A stretch of DNA of 64,000 nt from Culex pipiens pallens (taxonomy: Eukaryota; Arthropoda; Insecta; Diptera; Culicidae): the NCBI RefSeq assembly GCF_016801865.2, contig NC_068939.1, positions 92,958,879 through 93,022,878 of the forward strand, given 5' to 3'. The notes under the pieces were generated by a model. It did not search any database and was not told where the DNA came from. It saw nothing but the letters and a program-made list of their open reading frames with translations. The translations under genes and the position numbers were made by a program. Shown piece after piece: positions 44,501 through 55,206 of the stretch (position 1 is its first letter; every line of letters begins with the position of its first letter).

Positions 44501-44565
44501 AAGACCGAGAAAGATGGAAGCGTCTTCTTGCTACAGCACGCGTAGGGGAGAGTGGGGAGACTTGA
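41554..44565 (+). CDS. RTE polyprotein: APE endonuclease and reverse transcriptase
   Basis: 1003 residues, single ORF with no RNase H, as in RTE/BovB elements. The N-terminal endonuclease has SWNCRSL, LQEV with Glu57, IIIGDMNARFG at about 163, QIDHVLI and SDHYLVEV. A linker rich in Lys/Arg helices follows (330-440). The reverse transcriptase then has VCPIYKKGDKLDCGNYRGIT, FIDFKAAYDTVDR, LRQGDGLSCALFN, FADD at about 730 and YLGSLVT, followed by LYGHETWTM and RWAGHVARM motifs near the end. The last six codons (GESGET) and the stop come from the MITE at 44545. The original reading would have ended VPGALC. No other lesion seen. Confidence 0.93.
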   Translation: MARRLEIRSKRQKPIKKQITDWRLGSWNCRSLNFLGFQFALANELQPRNFDVVALQEVCLEEEQVLDWPGRQTDSRFFLSGGKDKKLGTGFIVRGKMQDRVFGFTAISERMCKLRIRGRFFNYSIINVHCPHEEKTDDEKEAFYATLEEVYDGCPRQDVKIIIGDMNARFGREEMFRPTKGPESPHTVTNDNGQRCIDFAASRGMVVRSTYFPRKDIHKATWTSPDQRTKTQIDHVLIDGRFFSDVTHVRTFRGANIDSDHYLVEVDMRSKLSTVFNQRRSRRAPPFNTACLQNGEVAHSYAQQLEANLPVEEELGATSLEDGWSRIRSAISSAAEATLGSAIRISRNDWYDDECQQITAEKKAAYDKKLHKATRGNVERYRQARNRQVAVFKLKKRQQEDRDCAEMEQLFRANESRKFYEKVNRSRKGFVPRADVCRDNEGNLIVNKSEVLDRWKQYFNEHLNGDEANRDGVGVNLGAPAADEQFPAPDLETVKREIRKLKNNRAAGKDRLPGELFKYGGEKLARALHCVISKIWEEEKLPEEWMDGVVCPIYKKGDKLDCGNYRGITLINAAYKILSQILCRQLSPHARRFVGPYQAGFTGARATTDQIFCLRQILEKCREYNVPTHHIFIDFKAAYDTVDREQLWQIMHENGFPDKLTRLIKATLDSVMCHVRVSGDLAEPFGSRRGLRQGDGLSCALFNIVLEGIIRRAGIDTSGTIMNRSYQLLAFADDIDIVARNLETVKDVYTRLKVQARRVGLGMNTTKTKYMRGRGSKDVGPPSLTPLTVDGDELEEVSEFVYLGSLVTADNDTSKEIRTRIFAGNRAYFGLRKTLTSDRVQRRTKLTMYKTLIRPVVLYGHETWTMRQEDERALGVFERKVLRTIYGGVQVSDGVWRRRMNHELHAFLEEPTIATQAKIGRLRWAGHVARMDESQPVRLLFDRAEPAGGTGRRAGKPRARWGDQVNGDIRKICNLGNWRVAAQDRERWKRLLATARVGESGET

Positions 44566-45491
44566 TCCCCGGGGACACTTGATCCCAAGCCTTTATCTCG
44601 TCAGCATGTGGGTAAAACAATTAGCTTTGTTCTAGAAAGTTGTGCGAAATTAACTAAAACTCATTGTAGAAAACAAAGAAAAAAATTAAAAAAATGTTTA
44701 GATTGAGTTACACACATTTTTCTAAAACGAGCTGCAAAAAACTTCCAAGAGATCTTTTTTTCTTTTTTTGATATGCATAGAAAACACTAAAAAAATATTC
44801 AAAAAAATATTTTTTATATTTGAATTGTTTGATAAACTTATCAACTCCAAAACCCTTACGCATTTGATGTTAAATTTATCGTCATACTATTTTTACAATC
44901 AATTGTTTAAAAAAGTGCGTTTAAGGAGACTTGATCCCTGCATTTTTACAGTCACTGGAATCAGCCTCAAGATTAATTAATTGGGCTGGGTTTTCATACA
45001 TAGTTTCCTTTAGTATAGTTGTACATAACTTACTGCAGTTTGAACCTTTTTTCAAAAGTTTTGTAAACAAAAATTTCCAGCTTTTGTAAACATGCTTAAT
45101 TTTGGTCTAAAAAATAATATTTTAAGTTTTTAAATATTTTACATACTAAACTTGTTATATTTTGAACACAAACGTACAGGTTTTATGTGAAATTGCTGTA
45201 ACTTATAGAAAATTAAAAGTTTGGATGAATAAGAAACATTTTGCTTAAGATTTCTTCAAAGTGTTGAAAGGGGGATCAAGTTACCCCTAATATTTTTAAA
45301 ATGGCGGTTTAAAATATTTTTTTAAAACGATTGGCATGATTCGAAGAGTTCATCTGATGAAATACCCTTAATAGCCAAACATAGATGAATGTTTAAGCTT
45401 TCAATTCAAGCAAAAAGTTTATAGTTTTGTGAGAAATTGACAGAGTTATGTGCGATACAAAAAAAGGGGATCAAGTTTCCCCACTCTCCCC
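44545..45491. mobile_element. MITE with GGGGAGAGTGGGGA ends in the RTE 3' end
   Basis: The left end GGGGAGAGTGGGGAGACTTG then ATCCCC and the right end (inverse GGGGAGAGTGGGGAAACTTG) are flanked by TA (44543-44544, 45492-45493). The interior (947 bp in total) is AT-rich and repeats GGAGACTTGATCCC-like words (44926, 45271, 45468). No transposase. Confidence 0.85.
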
Positions 45492-45531
45492 TACCTGGTG
45501 CGCTATGCTGATTGGTATGGTATGGTATGGT

Positions 45532-45546
45532 ATAGGGATCCACGGG
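45532..45546. repeat. RTE target-site duplication, right copy
   Basis: ATAGGGATCCACGGG, identical to 40498-40512. Confidence 0.9.
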
Positions 45547-45849
45547 ACAATTATGCGTAGAAACACAGAAATCGATCGAAAAATTTCAATCGCGTTTTTC
45601 TCAGTTGCCCTTTTTTGAACATGGGACAATTATGCGTAGAACGGCAGTTTAGCAGATTGTGACGGCTCGCCTCATCGGAACTTCGCGTTTGATATCGAAG
45701 CGGGTTCCGGAGACTTTCAACGTTGGATATTTGCCGATTGCGTGCTGACCGAAGAAAATACTAGCAGTTTGTGAGCGTGCCATTGAGACACGTCCAGAAA
45801 GCGCTCGGAGAGATGGTTGGCATTAAAATAGTGTAAGTTTCTGATTAAC

Positions 45850-45960
45850 ATAAAAAACGAAGTTGACTTTATAGCTGTCGGCCAACATTGCTAGTACCGG
45901 CGACCTCTGGATTGTGAGTCCAGTAAGCGGTCCGATTGATTCACACGGGCGGGTTATGCT
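45850..45960 (-). repeat. tRNA-derived SINE, shortened copy
   Basis: On the minus strand it shows CGTGTGAATCAATCGGACCG, ACTCACAATCCAGAGGTCGC and, directly after, the tail GGTACTAGCAATG then GGCCGACAGCTATAAAGTCA. Relative to the copy at 29085, the part between the head and the tail is missing. Confidence 0.65.
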
Positions 45961-45964
45961 GCTT

Positions 45965-48445
45965 AACATAACATATTTTTTTTTTCCTATTTTTGATTTT
46001 GATTGAGAATTCTGTAACTACACTTTCCAACTATGATTGTTACATAATTGAAACATGTGCAACTAGCTAAACATTCGGCTGATGTTAACCCAATAGCAAA
46101 AGCTTTAAGTGTACAAACATTGCAAGTCGCGTTCCGTCATCTTGAACAGTTAATTTAACATAACACTTCAAGTGGTGAACGCACTTGAATAGTTTGGAAA
46201 CTACAAAATCATCAAATCTGAAAAGGGGAAATGCGCGTTGCCCATAGAACAAAACTTGCAAACTAGGACTAGGGTGAACTGATGAATCACGTCCCTAATC
46301 CCGTTTCTACCTGGTAAAGTTTTCGAATTGCTTGATTTGATCTATGGGCAAAGAAAGATGATAGTTTTCGCAGCGAACAGAGATGGGAAGATTTCGACAA
46401 GTATCGGATAAAAGGATCAAGGCACGCTTCTGCCGATGTTCAATTTGCACGTTTTCAGGATTTTTGAAAGGAGAAATGGCTGTTTGTATCGAAATAAGAT
46501 GGATTTGGTTGATTGCAATAGTTTATTCTTGTGGGTTCCTTTGGAGATGAGGATTCAATAACCAATTTTGTATTGTTCTATGCACTTTGGTACATTTTTA
46601 AACAAATGTAAAGTGATAACAATGTTTTGTGAAGATTTTTCACTTGTAGAATTTAAATTTCCGAAAATTAGAGGTTTAGAAGTGTAAAAGCAACTGTATT
46701 CGAACTTAAAAGTGCAGCCAACGAAAGCCATCCGAGTTATTCCTGTATAATAGCACTTGGCCAAACTGCCCGAAAATTAATAACTGACGCGTGACCCCGG
46801 TGTTCCCGAGGCTCATAATTTGTCGAAATCCTTCGAGAGAAAAACCAGTTTCCCTGCGGAGGCTGCCAATGAACTGCGAACATGAGCCGCGTTGGTGGCG
46901 GGCTGGTCCCTTTTTTCCATTTGAGGGGTTGGAAAAGCGGCACCCATCATTTGAATTAATCACGGTTTTTGTGTTGGTGTGTGTACGTGTGTGTGTGTAG
47001 AAAAGAGAGAGCAGTTCACCCCACCCCTAGTTGAGTCGGGGGTGTGCAACAAAGGAAATTTAATATTTATTCTAGTTAGTCTCAAACTGCGAAAACCTTC
47101 AGAAGAAGTCATAGTGGTTGGATTAAGGGTGGTTGGTGGCATTTCATACGTTATACCCCAATTGAATCTTAACGCGGAGAATTTTTTTTTATGCAATGAA
47201 ATGGTGGAGTAAAAATAACCATTAAAGTTACACTGATGGGCGGAATTAACCGTTCCATTTGAATAAATTTGTAATTTTCAATCGGAGTGAGTTCACCAGC
47301 TGACATCGTGATCATATCAAATTTATAAGAAACTTATAACATCTTTTTCCAAAAAATATCGAAAAAGTAGAAAAAAAAATCAAACAATATTCATTGTCCG
47401 CGATTAATCCACCGCCAATCCTGATTGATCCGCAACGCTGAACTGATGGACCCCAAACGGTGGCAATTTTCCAAATTACTCTGTATGTATAGTAGATGTA
47501 CCGTGTCCAATAAGCTGCATAACAAACATACAACAAGCTGTGTGTGTGTGACGAAATCACCCAAATTTTGCGGATTATAACGGCTGCCGACAATCGTGAA
47601 ATGCGATAAATCGCCTTTGTCAATCAGGAATTTTCGAAAAAAAAATCACGCATTTTCTCTCCCCCTCGTGGGTCGAACAGTTTTGGATGCATTTTGAGGG
47701 AAATGCGACAATCCATTAGGAAATGTATGGTTTTTTTTTTTTCGAAATATTCTGTAAATGGAGCGGCTGTTGCTGGATTGTGTAAAAATCGTTTTTAGAT
47801 CGTTGAAATGGAAAATGTGTCGTATGCAGAAAATGTAGTATTTTTGTTCAAAAACATTTGTAAAATTTTGTTTAAAAAAAAAAAAAAAATTTTTACAGGG
47901 TGTGTTTCGTTCCTTTTTGCTTTTGGAAGATTTTTTTCGATTTTAAAAAATCGTGTTTTTTCTAACTTTGGAAGATTATTTTTTAGAATGTAGTAATGTT
48001 CTACAAAGTTATAAAGCAGTCAATCACAAAAAAAATATTTTTAATATTTACATAAGGGGTTGGCATATAAACATCACGAGTTTTCGCGATTTTATGAATG
48101 TTTTTAAAGCGTTATTTTTATTGTTTCTTTTTTTTCCGTCGTTCGTGTCTGTCGCAGGTGACCTTAAATGGCCATGATCAACAATGACCAGCTTTATCAA
48201 AATATGTTTAAGTAAAATCGTGATATCTCGTGATCCCCTTATGTCAATACATTTACTTTTTTTAATTGTTTGCTCTACAACTTTGTATAACATTGTTACA
48301 CTCTGAAAAATAACCCTGCAAAGTTACAAAAAACACGAAATTTTAAAATGAAAACTTTAGTTCTAAATGAAAAATACCCTTCTGGGTTATTACAGATTCA
48401 AAAGGTTCATTAAGTTTACCATAAAATTTCATGTGCCATTTTTTT
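45965..48445. other. Stretch without recognised genes
   Basis: Non-coding, with a (GT)n run at about 46975-47000 and AT-rich tracts. A less AT-rich patch (46700-46960) gives only overlapping short frames with no family features. Confidence 0.35.
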
Positions 48446-48449
48446 TCTG

Positions 48450-49112
48450 TTAAGGGGTTACATACATGTAGAAAATCTCAATATTTCTTATTTCCGAATA
48501 TTTATTAAATCCTTTGAAAAGATGATTTACAATCACACCTGAGAGTTTCATGAAGATATTTAAGAAGACGATTTAAACTTTGTGATCGTTTTTTCTCTAT
48601 TCACCGAGTTGATTTACGGGTGCCACGATATCTCGAGATTGGATGGACCAAATTGGCGGAAATTGGGGGTGAAGACTCTCAAGACATATGCCGTGTGCAT
48701 GACGAAGCCCGATTATGAAATTTAGTTTGTTTTGGAAAATTACAAAAAATTAAAAGCTGTCGATTTTTTTATATGAAAAACAGATTTTTTTTTATCTTTT
48801 TTTAAAATGAAGTTTTTCAAAATCGGCCTTCGTCATGCATATGGGACTGGTTTGACGAGTCTTCACTAAAATTTTGAGCCGATTTGGTCAAAGCAGTGTT
48901 GAGATATCGTAACACCCGTTTTTTGAAACTTCTAACTTCAAATAGCTATATTTCGGCAATGATGCAACCAAATGTCTTGAAATTTTTGTTGGAAATAGTT
49001 AAAAATGTTTATGTTAATGCCCTGAAAACATATTAAAAAAACAGTTTTAGTGAGTGCCAATACCAACCCTTGACATTTTTGCCGATCGTCACATACATAC
49101 ATGTATGTGACG
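48450..49112. mobile_element. TTAA-type MITE, copy 1 (diverged)
   Basis: It starts TTAAGGGGTTACATACATGT. The interior parallels 58890-59541 (TTGATTTACGGGTGCCACGA, GATATCTCGAGAT, CATGACGAAG). The right end is damaged, leaving CATACATGTATGTGACG. Confidence 0.75.
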
Positions 49113-49114
49113 AA

Positions 49115-51340
49115 AAATGGCAGAATTTTCATATCATTTATTTTTATTGACCTCATATTTAGACCAAAATTCAGCATGTGTGTAAAAGCTGATAATTTTT
49201 GTTTTAAAAATTGTTCAAACTTTAGTTATTCACTCTAGTAATATGGCAAGTTTTCAGTAGGCCTTAAAGTCTATTTAAGTTGTATGGATGGCTTCAGAAC
49301 CGTTAAAAAACTATTAACTTTAGCATGTGGCTTGGCAAAAATGGGGGCACATTTGATTGGTTTCAGTTACAACAGGCACAGAACAATACAAGCAGTTCAT
49401 CGATTTCGAAATTCGATTCATGAAGTGCTCTTAAAGCTTCTGTCTCTATCCAAACTGCAATCCCAATTCACCCAAGTTGAAGGGACAATCTTTTACAAGA
49501 TTTTCACAAAACAATGAAGCGGAATCAAGCATTTAGGTATACTACATGACATGTGAAAGAAATGTAATTATTATAAAAAAGTTAAACAAAGATATCTTTA
49601 GAAAAATCTCCGAATGTTGCATTATATACATCTGTTTTCAAAAACTTACCTTATAAACCGTCGCGGTTTTTTTCTAACTTCTAAGTATCCTGACGTTGCA
49701 GAAGTAAACTTAATATCAACACCTTATTAATATATGACATTTTATTGGAAAATGTTAATATTCAACCTTCAACTTTTCAACCATTATATACCTGAGGGTC
49801 TGCTGCCATTAAATCGGTGCTCATATTTCTCAATATCAATTCATTCCTTAAGCCTGCCTCACCTGATCAATAGGAACATCCAACATGACAACATACTTTA
49901 TCATTGTCCTTATGATTGCCCCCCACCAGAGAGCGTATCGGACCTCCTGCGACACTAAAAGGACACCCGCCGGTAAATCCTCCCTTTTTACAACGCCAAT
50001 TCAGGACAAATTCTGATTCAGTTTTTTTTAAATACTGTATTATTACTTGTTTCTACCCAGGGGAAGGCAGTGGACAATGCGTGAGCTAGAAACGAACTTT
50101 TTGGGTTGATTTTATAGTGTGATAAGTTAAACGTCACATCCGCCGAGCCACCCCAAGCACTGTAATTAGAACGTGGCAGCTGCATTTACATGTCTGTTTG
50201 TAAAAACTGTAAAAACAAACGCAAAGGGACTTCACTTATTCCCACATTAGCTATTCGGTGTTGGCGTGGGGGAAAGTGCCCGACTGACTGTTTCCGGTTA
50301 CCTGTTACCAAGAGTTGGGCAAAATTAATTACTACCGGCCTCAATCAAGGCTTCTATTCTGTAACACTGTAGCACGGAATGGGTACCCTTCGGTGCAATT
50401 TATTGCATTTGCAGGCACGCGCTGAGTTATGGAACTGTTCTTTCGAGAAATATACGCCAAATAGGGAAAAAAAGTCGTTAACGCTGACAGATGTGCCAGA
50501 AGAAGTTAACTGAAGCGATTTTGGTTGCGTGATAGTGATTTTTTTTTTGAAAAATATTTCCCCTCATTTTGGCTAAACAAGCGCCGTAGGTTGCATTTTT
50601 TGGATAATGGTTTTTTGGGCACATAATGAGGATTTTATTGGTCGTTGAACAATGTGGATTTGGATTACATTGGCAGGGACACTGTGATTTTCGTTTGCAA
50701 CATGAAATGGTACGAATTTGCTTTTCTTGTTGAGGAAAGGATACACAATCAGTTTAAAATAAGCATCTCTCTTAAAACCAGCTTCACGTACACATATTAA
50801 CTCAGAGCCAAGAACTTCAGAAGAATCATTACAAAATATACTTTTTTACATTTGAGAATTGTCAGAATGTAAAATGCCCTCCGCAGTGCTGGAAATAAGT
50901 GACAGATGAAACTATCATTTGATGATTCCTGCACCAAAACTTTCAGAAACTATAGCGACCCTTATGAGTTCTCTTATTTTATCTCGTGTTGTGAGACTGA
51001 CAATGCTTGGTGCTGAGAATCACCCCAGTTGACAGTTAGGAAATTAAATTTCAGGCTTGATGAATGTTGTAGGGAAAATATACCCATTTTAAGTCTAATA
51101 AGCGGTCGTGTTTGAATGATGCTGGATAATCTGGAGTGTTCCTTGAAATTTACTAAAACCAAGTACACCAACGAGTAGAGCAACTTTTTGTGAACATTTC
51201 TTTTTATTTTCAGTTTTAATAAAGTTTATGCTATTCCTTTTACAAGCATTTAAAAAAAAATATATTTCCCAAATGCATTCTAATCAGTCAAGTGCATTGG
51301 GCCACGCCCATTTTTCTATTTTCAGCTGAGCAATTCTCTG
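49115..51340. other. Stretch without recognised genes
   Basis: AT-rich DNA. I see no paired TE ends, no tRNA and no frame with family motifs. Confidence 0.35.
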
Positions 51341-51354
51341 AGATTTCGGTAATT

Positions 51355-51905
51355 CGATTTTTTTGGTATTTTTTAATCCGGCTGAAACTTTTTTGGTGCC
51401 TTCGGTATGCCCAAAGAAGCCATTTTGCATCATTAGTTTGTCCATATAATTTTCCATCCAAATTTGGCAGCTGTCCATACAAAAATGATATGTGAAAATT
51501 CAAAAATCTGTATCTTTTGAAGGAATTTTTTGATCGATTTGGTGTCTTCGGCAAAGTTGTAGGTATGGATATGGACTACACTGAAAAAAAAATGATACAC
51601 GGTAAAAAAAAATTGGTGATTTTTAATTTAACTTTTTGTCACTAAAACTTGATTTGCAAAAAAACACTATTTTTAATTTTTTTTATTTTTTGATATGTTT
51701 TAGATGACATAAAATGCCAACTTTTCAGAAATTTCCAGAATAGGCAAAAAATCTTTGACCGAGTTATGATTTTTTGAATCAATACAGATTTTTTCAAAAA
51801 ATCGAAATATGTAAAATCGAATTTGAAATCAAAAAGTACTTTAGTGAATTTTTGATAAAGTGCACCGTTTTCAAGTTATAACCATTTTTAGGTAACTTTA
51901 TAGAG
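51355..51905. repeat. Dispersed repeat, copy 2 (first copy at 10450)
   Basis: Colinear with 10450-10960: TTGATCGATTTGGTGTCTTC, CGGCAAAGTTGTAGGTATGG, ACTACACTGAAAAA, AAATTTCCAGAA. It differs by indels in T/A runs. Confidence 0.7.
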
Positions 51906-52094
51906 AATATTTCCTGGCATCACTGGCTCACTGCAACAGGCGCTGCTGGTGGTGTTGGAGGCCACCCTTCGTTCTTTATTTACCTTCGCTTCTCGATCGG
52001 TTTTCTTCAACCTTCGTTTGGAATGGGTATTCAAAATTGAAACGTCAAAAGACTTGGCGCGTTTGTTGTTTTGATGGCGCGTGCTAAATATTTA

Positions 52095-52260
52095 CACCCT
52101 TACCAAAAATCATGATTTTTTGAGTTCCAAATCCCACTTTTCATACGAATTTTTCAGTTCAACCCATATAACCATTTTTATGGTTGTAGTACCTGAACTC
52201 AAAAAATCGTATGAAAAGTGGGATTTGGAACTCAAAAAATCATGATTTTTGGTAAGGGTG
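52095..52260. mobile_element. 166 bp hairpin MITE (CACCCTTACC ends, TA duplication)
   Basis: The arms of about 58 bp are almost perfect inverted copies (CACCCTTACCAAAAATCATG, then ATTTTTTGAGTTCCAAATCC, then CACTTTTCATACGA). TA flanks lie at 52093-52094 and 52261-52262. The loop is ATATAACCATTTTTATGG. No coding potential. Confidence 0.85.
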
Positions 52261-52989
52261 TACATGTTTCGGGATTATTTTTCAAGTGAGTGACTTACTA
52301 ATGTGCAAAAGAACATGTTGCCGGTAGTTGGAAGCTATTTTATATCTTAAGCTCTTTGACATCGTCAGCGCAAGTGAAAATATATTGATGGCGACTTTCG
52401 TTAAGCAGTTAACCTCTCATCTTGCGTGTGGATGTGTGTGCCACCAAAAGGATGAGAAATGGTCTCGCAAAATAGAAATTATAATGCACAATTAAAGTTG
52501 ATATTTTTGGCCAGTGAACGGCATAAATTTGCGTGCTTACTTGAGGCGGTGCTGTTGCTGGTAAGTTTATAGCCTAGATAGTATTTTTGGAGCTTTAATC
52601 GAGCACCAAACTCTCCATATGACGAAGATAGGTGTTTGATTAGAAAGGGTATATTTCCCCTAGTCGCTGAGAATTGAATGTTTGATATTTTTGCAACACA
52701 TGTATTTTGTCAATTTGGCGATGGTTTTTTTTTCGAAAGCTGAAGTAATACTAAAGTGAAATTAATAAGGCCGGATTCTGAAAACTCGTGGAAATTGTCT
52801 ACCTCAGCTAAATTTACGTATGAATAAAAAAAAGGTAACAGCAATTTACAGGTGGCACACTCGTTGTGGAGTGTAAATATAGCAAAAAACTTAAAAAAGA
52901 TCTGAAAAAAATCGTTGAAATGTTTGAAAAAGCAAATATAATATGAATTGAAATCTGTGCTAGTCTTATCTATTTTTTCAAGGCAGCTA

Positions 52990-53240
52990 TACTGCCGCTC
53001 TAATCGAGTCCGTCCCATATGTAAAAACAGCAAGCCGAGAAAAACGCATGTCAAATTTGTCCCGCCCATAAGGCTACGTGTTAGAATTTCACGAAAAAGT
53101 GGATTTTCTCCGGTTTTCTAGAACAAAGTACTAAATTTTATTAGTTTTGCTGACAGTTTACATGATTTTGAACCGAACTGCATCATTACCTCCAAATCGA
53201 CGAAATTACATATGGGACGGACTAGCTTCGAGCGGCAGTA
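52990..53240. mobile_element. 251 bp MITE, TACTGCCGCTC ends
   Basis: The left end TACTGCCGCTC..TCGAGTCCGTCCCATATG and the right end (inverse, CATATGGGACGGACTAGCTTCG then AGCGGCAGTA) are flanked by TA (52988-52989, 53241-53242). The outer 8 bases are those of the CTGCCGTTC family at 39519. Confidence 0.8.
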
Positions 53241-53244
53241 TAAT

Positions 53245-54690
53245 AATTTGATAATAGTTAGATTTTCCCGTGGGATTTCAAATTGAGACAGATTTTACAT
53301 CACGTGCTCGTTAAAGTGTATTTATTTCACACTTGAACCTATTTTCCACCACTAAATCCCCATATCATACGAACTGAGCCAATAATTGACAAAAAAGTAT
53401 CCTTCCTTGATCACGTGCCATCAATTATGTCGTTAAATAGAAGTATGACATCCGATATCCTGCCACCAGCTGGAAATTCACACCATGCCACGTGACTTCT
53501 TCTTCACACGTCCGTGTTTAACCCTCAACATGTGGTCACGATTCCGGAACAGAATCTTAACGTAATGGCGAAAAGAATCTGTCAAGTGCGCACACTCCTC
53601 TCCTCCAGAAGGGGTGACATTTGTTTGTCTTTTCACTTTTTAATGGCGGCCACGCGGCCATCCACCCCCGGTTCAACAAGTAGCTTCCTAGTCTTGTGAC
53701 GAAGGACACGTGTCGCGCCACGTGGGTAGAGTATCTTCCATTTTGAAGGGGACGATGGGTAATGTTATTGTTTTCACGTTTTAGCATTCATTACCCTGAG
53801 GTTGTGGTCCCGATGGCCGATTGAGAATTAATTATTTCATTAGCGACACGCCACGTGTGACTGCGTTCGGGAAGGAACCGGGGGGCGGAGGCACGTGGCG
53901 CGGGTGTTTATTTGAGTAGGACCGGCTTCCGGTTTGCGGCGTACTCTCGAACCAATTTCGTCCACATCACCGGGAGTCGGGGGTTTCTGGTTTAAGGCGA
54001 CAGGCGCACTAAATTGAGCTGTAAAGGAGCGTGAAATTTTCGGCTTCGATACGGTGCGTAATGGGTTTTCTCCTGATGGTTATACGAATTACGAGGAACG
54101 GGAAAAGGAATTCTTACCGAAATTAGGGACGAATGAATATTTATACATGTGGCGTTTGTTTGCCTCCGTGTGTTCGCGCTGATTACGTAACCAAGCGGAG
54201 TAATTGGATTAGGTTTTTGGGGTTGGCTTCAAGGAAGAGATTTGTACGCGAGTGAAAGCGACATTACTTTATTTGAGTGATTTCCAATTAGAAGATTACC
54301 TTTTCCAAATCTGGTTGAGTATTGCGCTAAACGGGATTTTTTTAAGGAAAAAATTTATAGATTTAGTTTTATGCAAAACTCGTTTAAAACTCTTTTCAAA
54401 TATTCTCATCACATCTCATACAAATTGTTAAGGTTTGGACTTTCCTTACAATTATATTGTTTTTTCACCGAAAATTTCACAACCGTGTTGTCAGATAAAA
54501 ATAATAATTAATCTTAATCAAATAAAAAAATAAATAAATATTACATCATGGCTTGAAAAGATGCTCGATACCCTAAAATATCCGTTTTGACCAATAGGGT
54601 TTCCCATTTTTAGATCATCACTTGGCTTCACTTCTTTAATGACCGACACCGTGGCTTACACAGCAAAAAATCCGATGGTAAAATCGCATG
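53245..54690. other. Stretch without recognised genes, GC-richer 53.45-54.1 kb
   Basis: A GC-richer, possibly unique block contains repeated CCACGTG motifs (53500-53890, five or so CACGTG words). No exon with family motifs and no TE ends found. Confidence 0.3.
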
Positions 54691-54775
54691 CAAAAGCATG
54701 CACATCACCTTCGTCAAAATAAACACTTGATATTAACACTGCATGTGCAATTTTTGCAAAAACAAAAAAAAAGTT

Positions 54776-54860
54776 GCAACCGTCGGGATTTAAACCCAGC
54801 ACCAACAGTAAGGACTGGCGCCTTAGCCCACTCGGCCATCAGACCGATGAAACGCTGTAA
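54776..54860 (-). repeat. tRNA-like SINE head (Leu/Ser-like)
   Basis: The minus strand reads GATGGCCGAGTGGGCTAAGG (A box), then CGCCAGTCCTTACTG and CTGGGTTTAAATCCC (B box), then a T run. The variable arm and acceptor do not fold as a standard tRNA, and no intact acceptor stem was found. Confidence 0.5.
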
Positions 54861-55133
54861 GGATAAACGCATATATGAGCTTGACATTTCGGTCAAGTAG
54901 GTTTCCCATACTGACAAGCTACATATTTCAGGGTGTAAAATTACATAAAATTGCATATAATGATGCAAAATTTATTGTACACCCAGGCCTTTTACACGCA
55001 GCTGGATTACTACTTTTTTAGCTGTGTAACGGCTTCTGTCTCATAAGTAGAAGGTTCAGGGATCAAATCGCGTTCGGTCCCCTTGAACTTTGGACATAGG
55101 AATTGAACATAGAATATGAACAAAAAATGACTT

Positions 55134-55206
55134 GAATTACGTGGGATTCGAACTCGCACCTTGGGATTGATGGTCTGGTACTCTAACCAGTCGGCCATCT
55201 GAAGGT
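55134..55206 (-). repeat. tRNA-like SINE head
   Basis: The minus strand reads CAGATGGCCGACTGGTTAGA (A box) and GTGCGAGTTCGAATCCCAC (B box) 30 nt further on. It resembles a tRNA but pairs poorly in the anticodon arm. Confidence 0.45.

Larger units (their letters stand above)
40513..45531 (+). mobile_element. RTE-clade LINE, near full length
   Basis: It is bounded by 15 bp direct repeats and ends in a short tandem tail (TATGG units at 45514-45531), as RTE elements do, rather than poly(A). A leader of about 620 bp (after discounting nested MITEs at 40746-41161) precedes a single long ORF. A MITE at 44545-45491 interrupts the 3' end. Without nested insertions the element is about 3.65 kb. Confidence 0.88.
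39519..45647. mobile_element. MITE (CTGCCGTTCTACGCATAATT ends) split by an RTE element
   Basis: The left end CTGCCGTTCTACGCATAATT plus GTCCCATG and the right end (exact inverse) are bounded by TTTA on both sides (39515-39518, 45648-45651). Internal copies of TCTACGCATAATTGTCCC lie at 39694 and 45546. Removing the RTE insertion (40513-45531 plus one duplication) leaves a non-coding element of about 1.1 kb. Confidence 0.75.

Noticed and set aside
45655..45850. GC-richer segment ending ATGGTTGGCATTAAAATAG before GTAAGT, resembling a first exon
   Set aside because: Only six or seven codons would be coding and no downstream exon could be found. The evidence is too thin.
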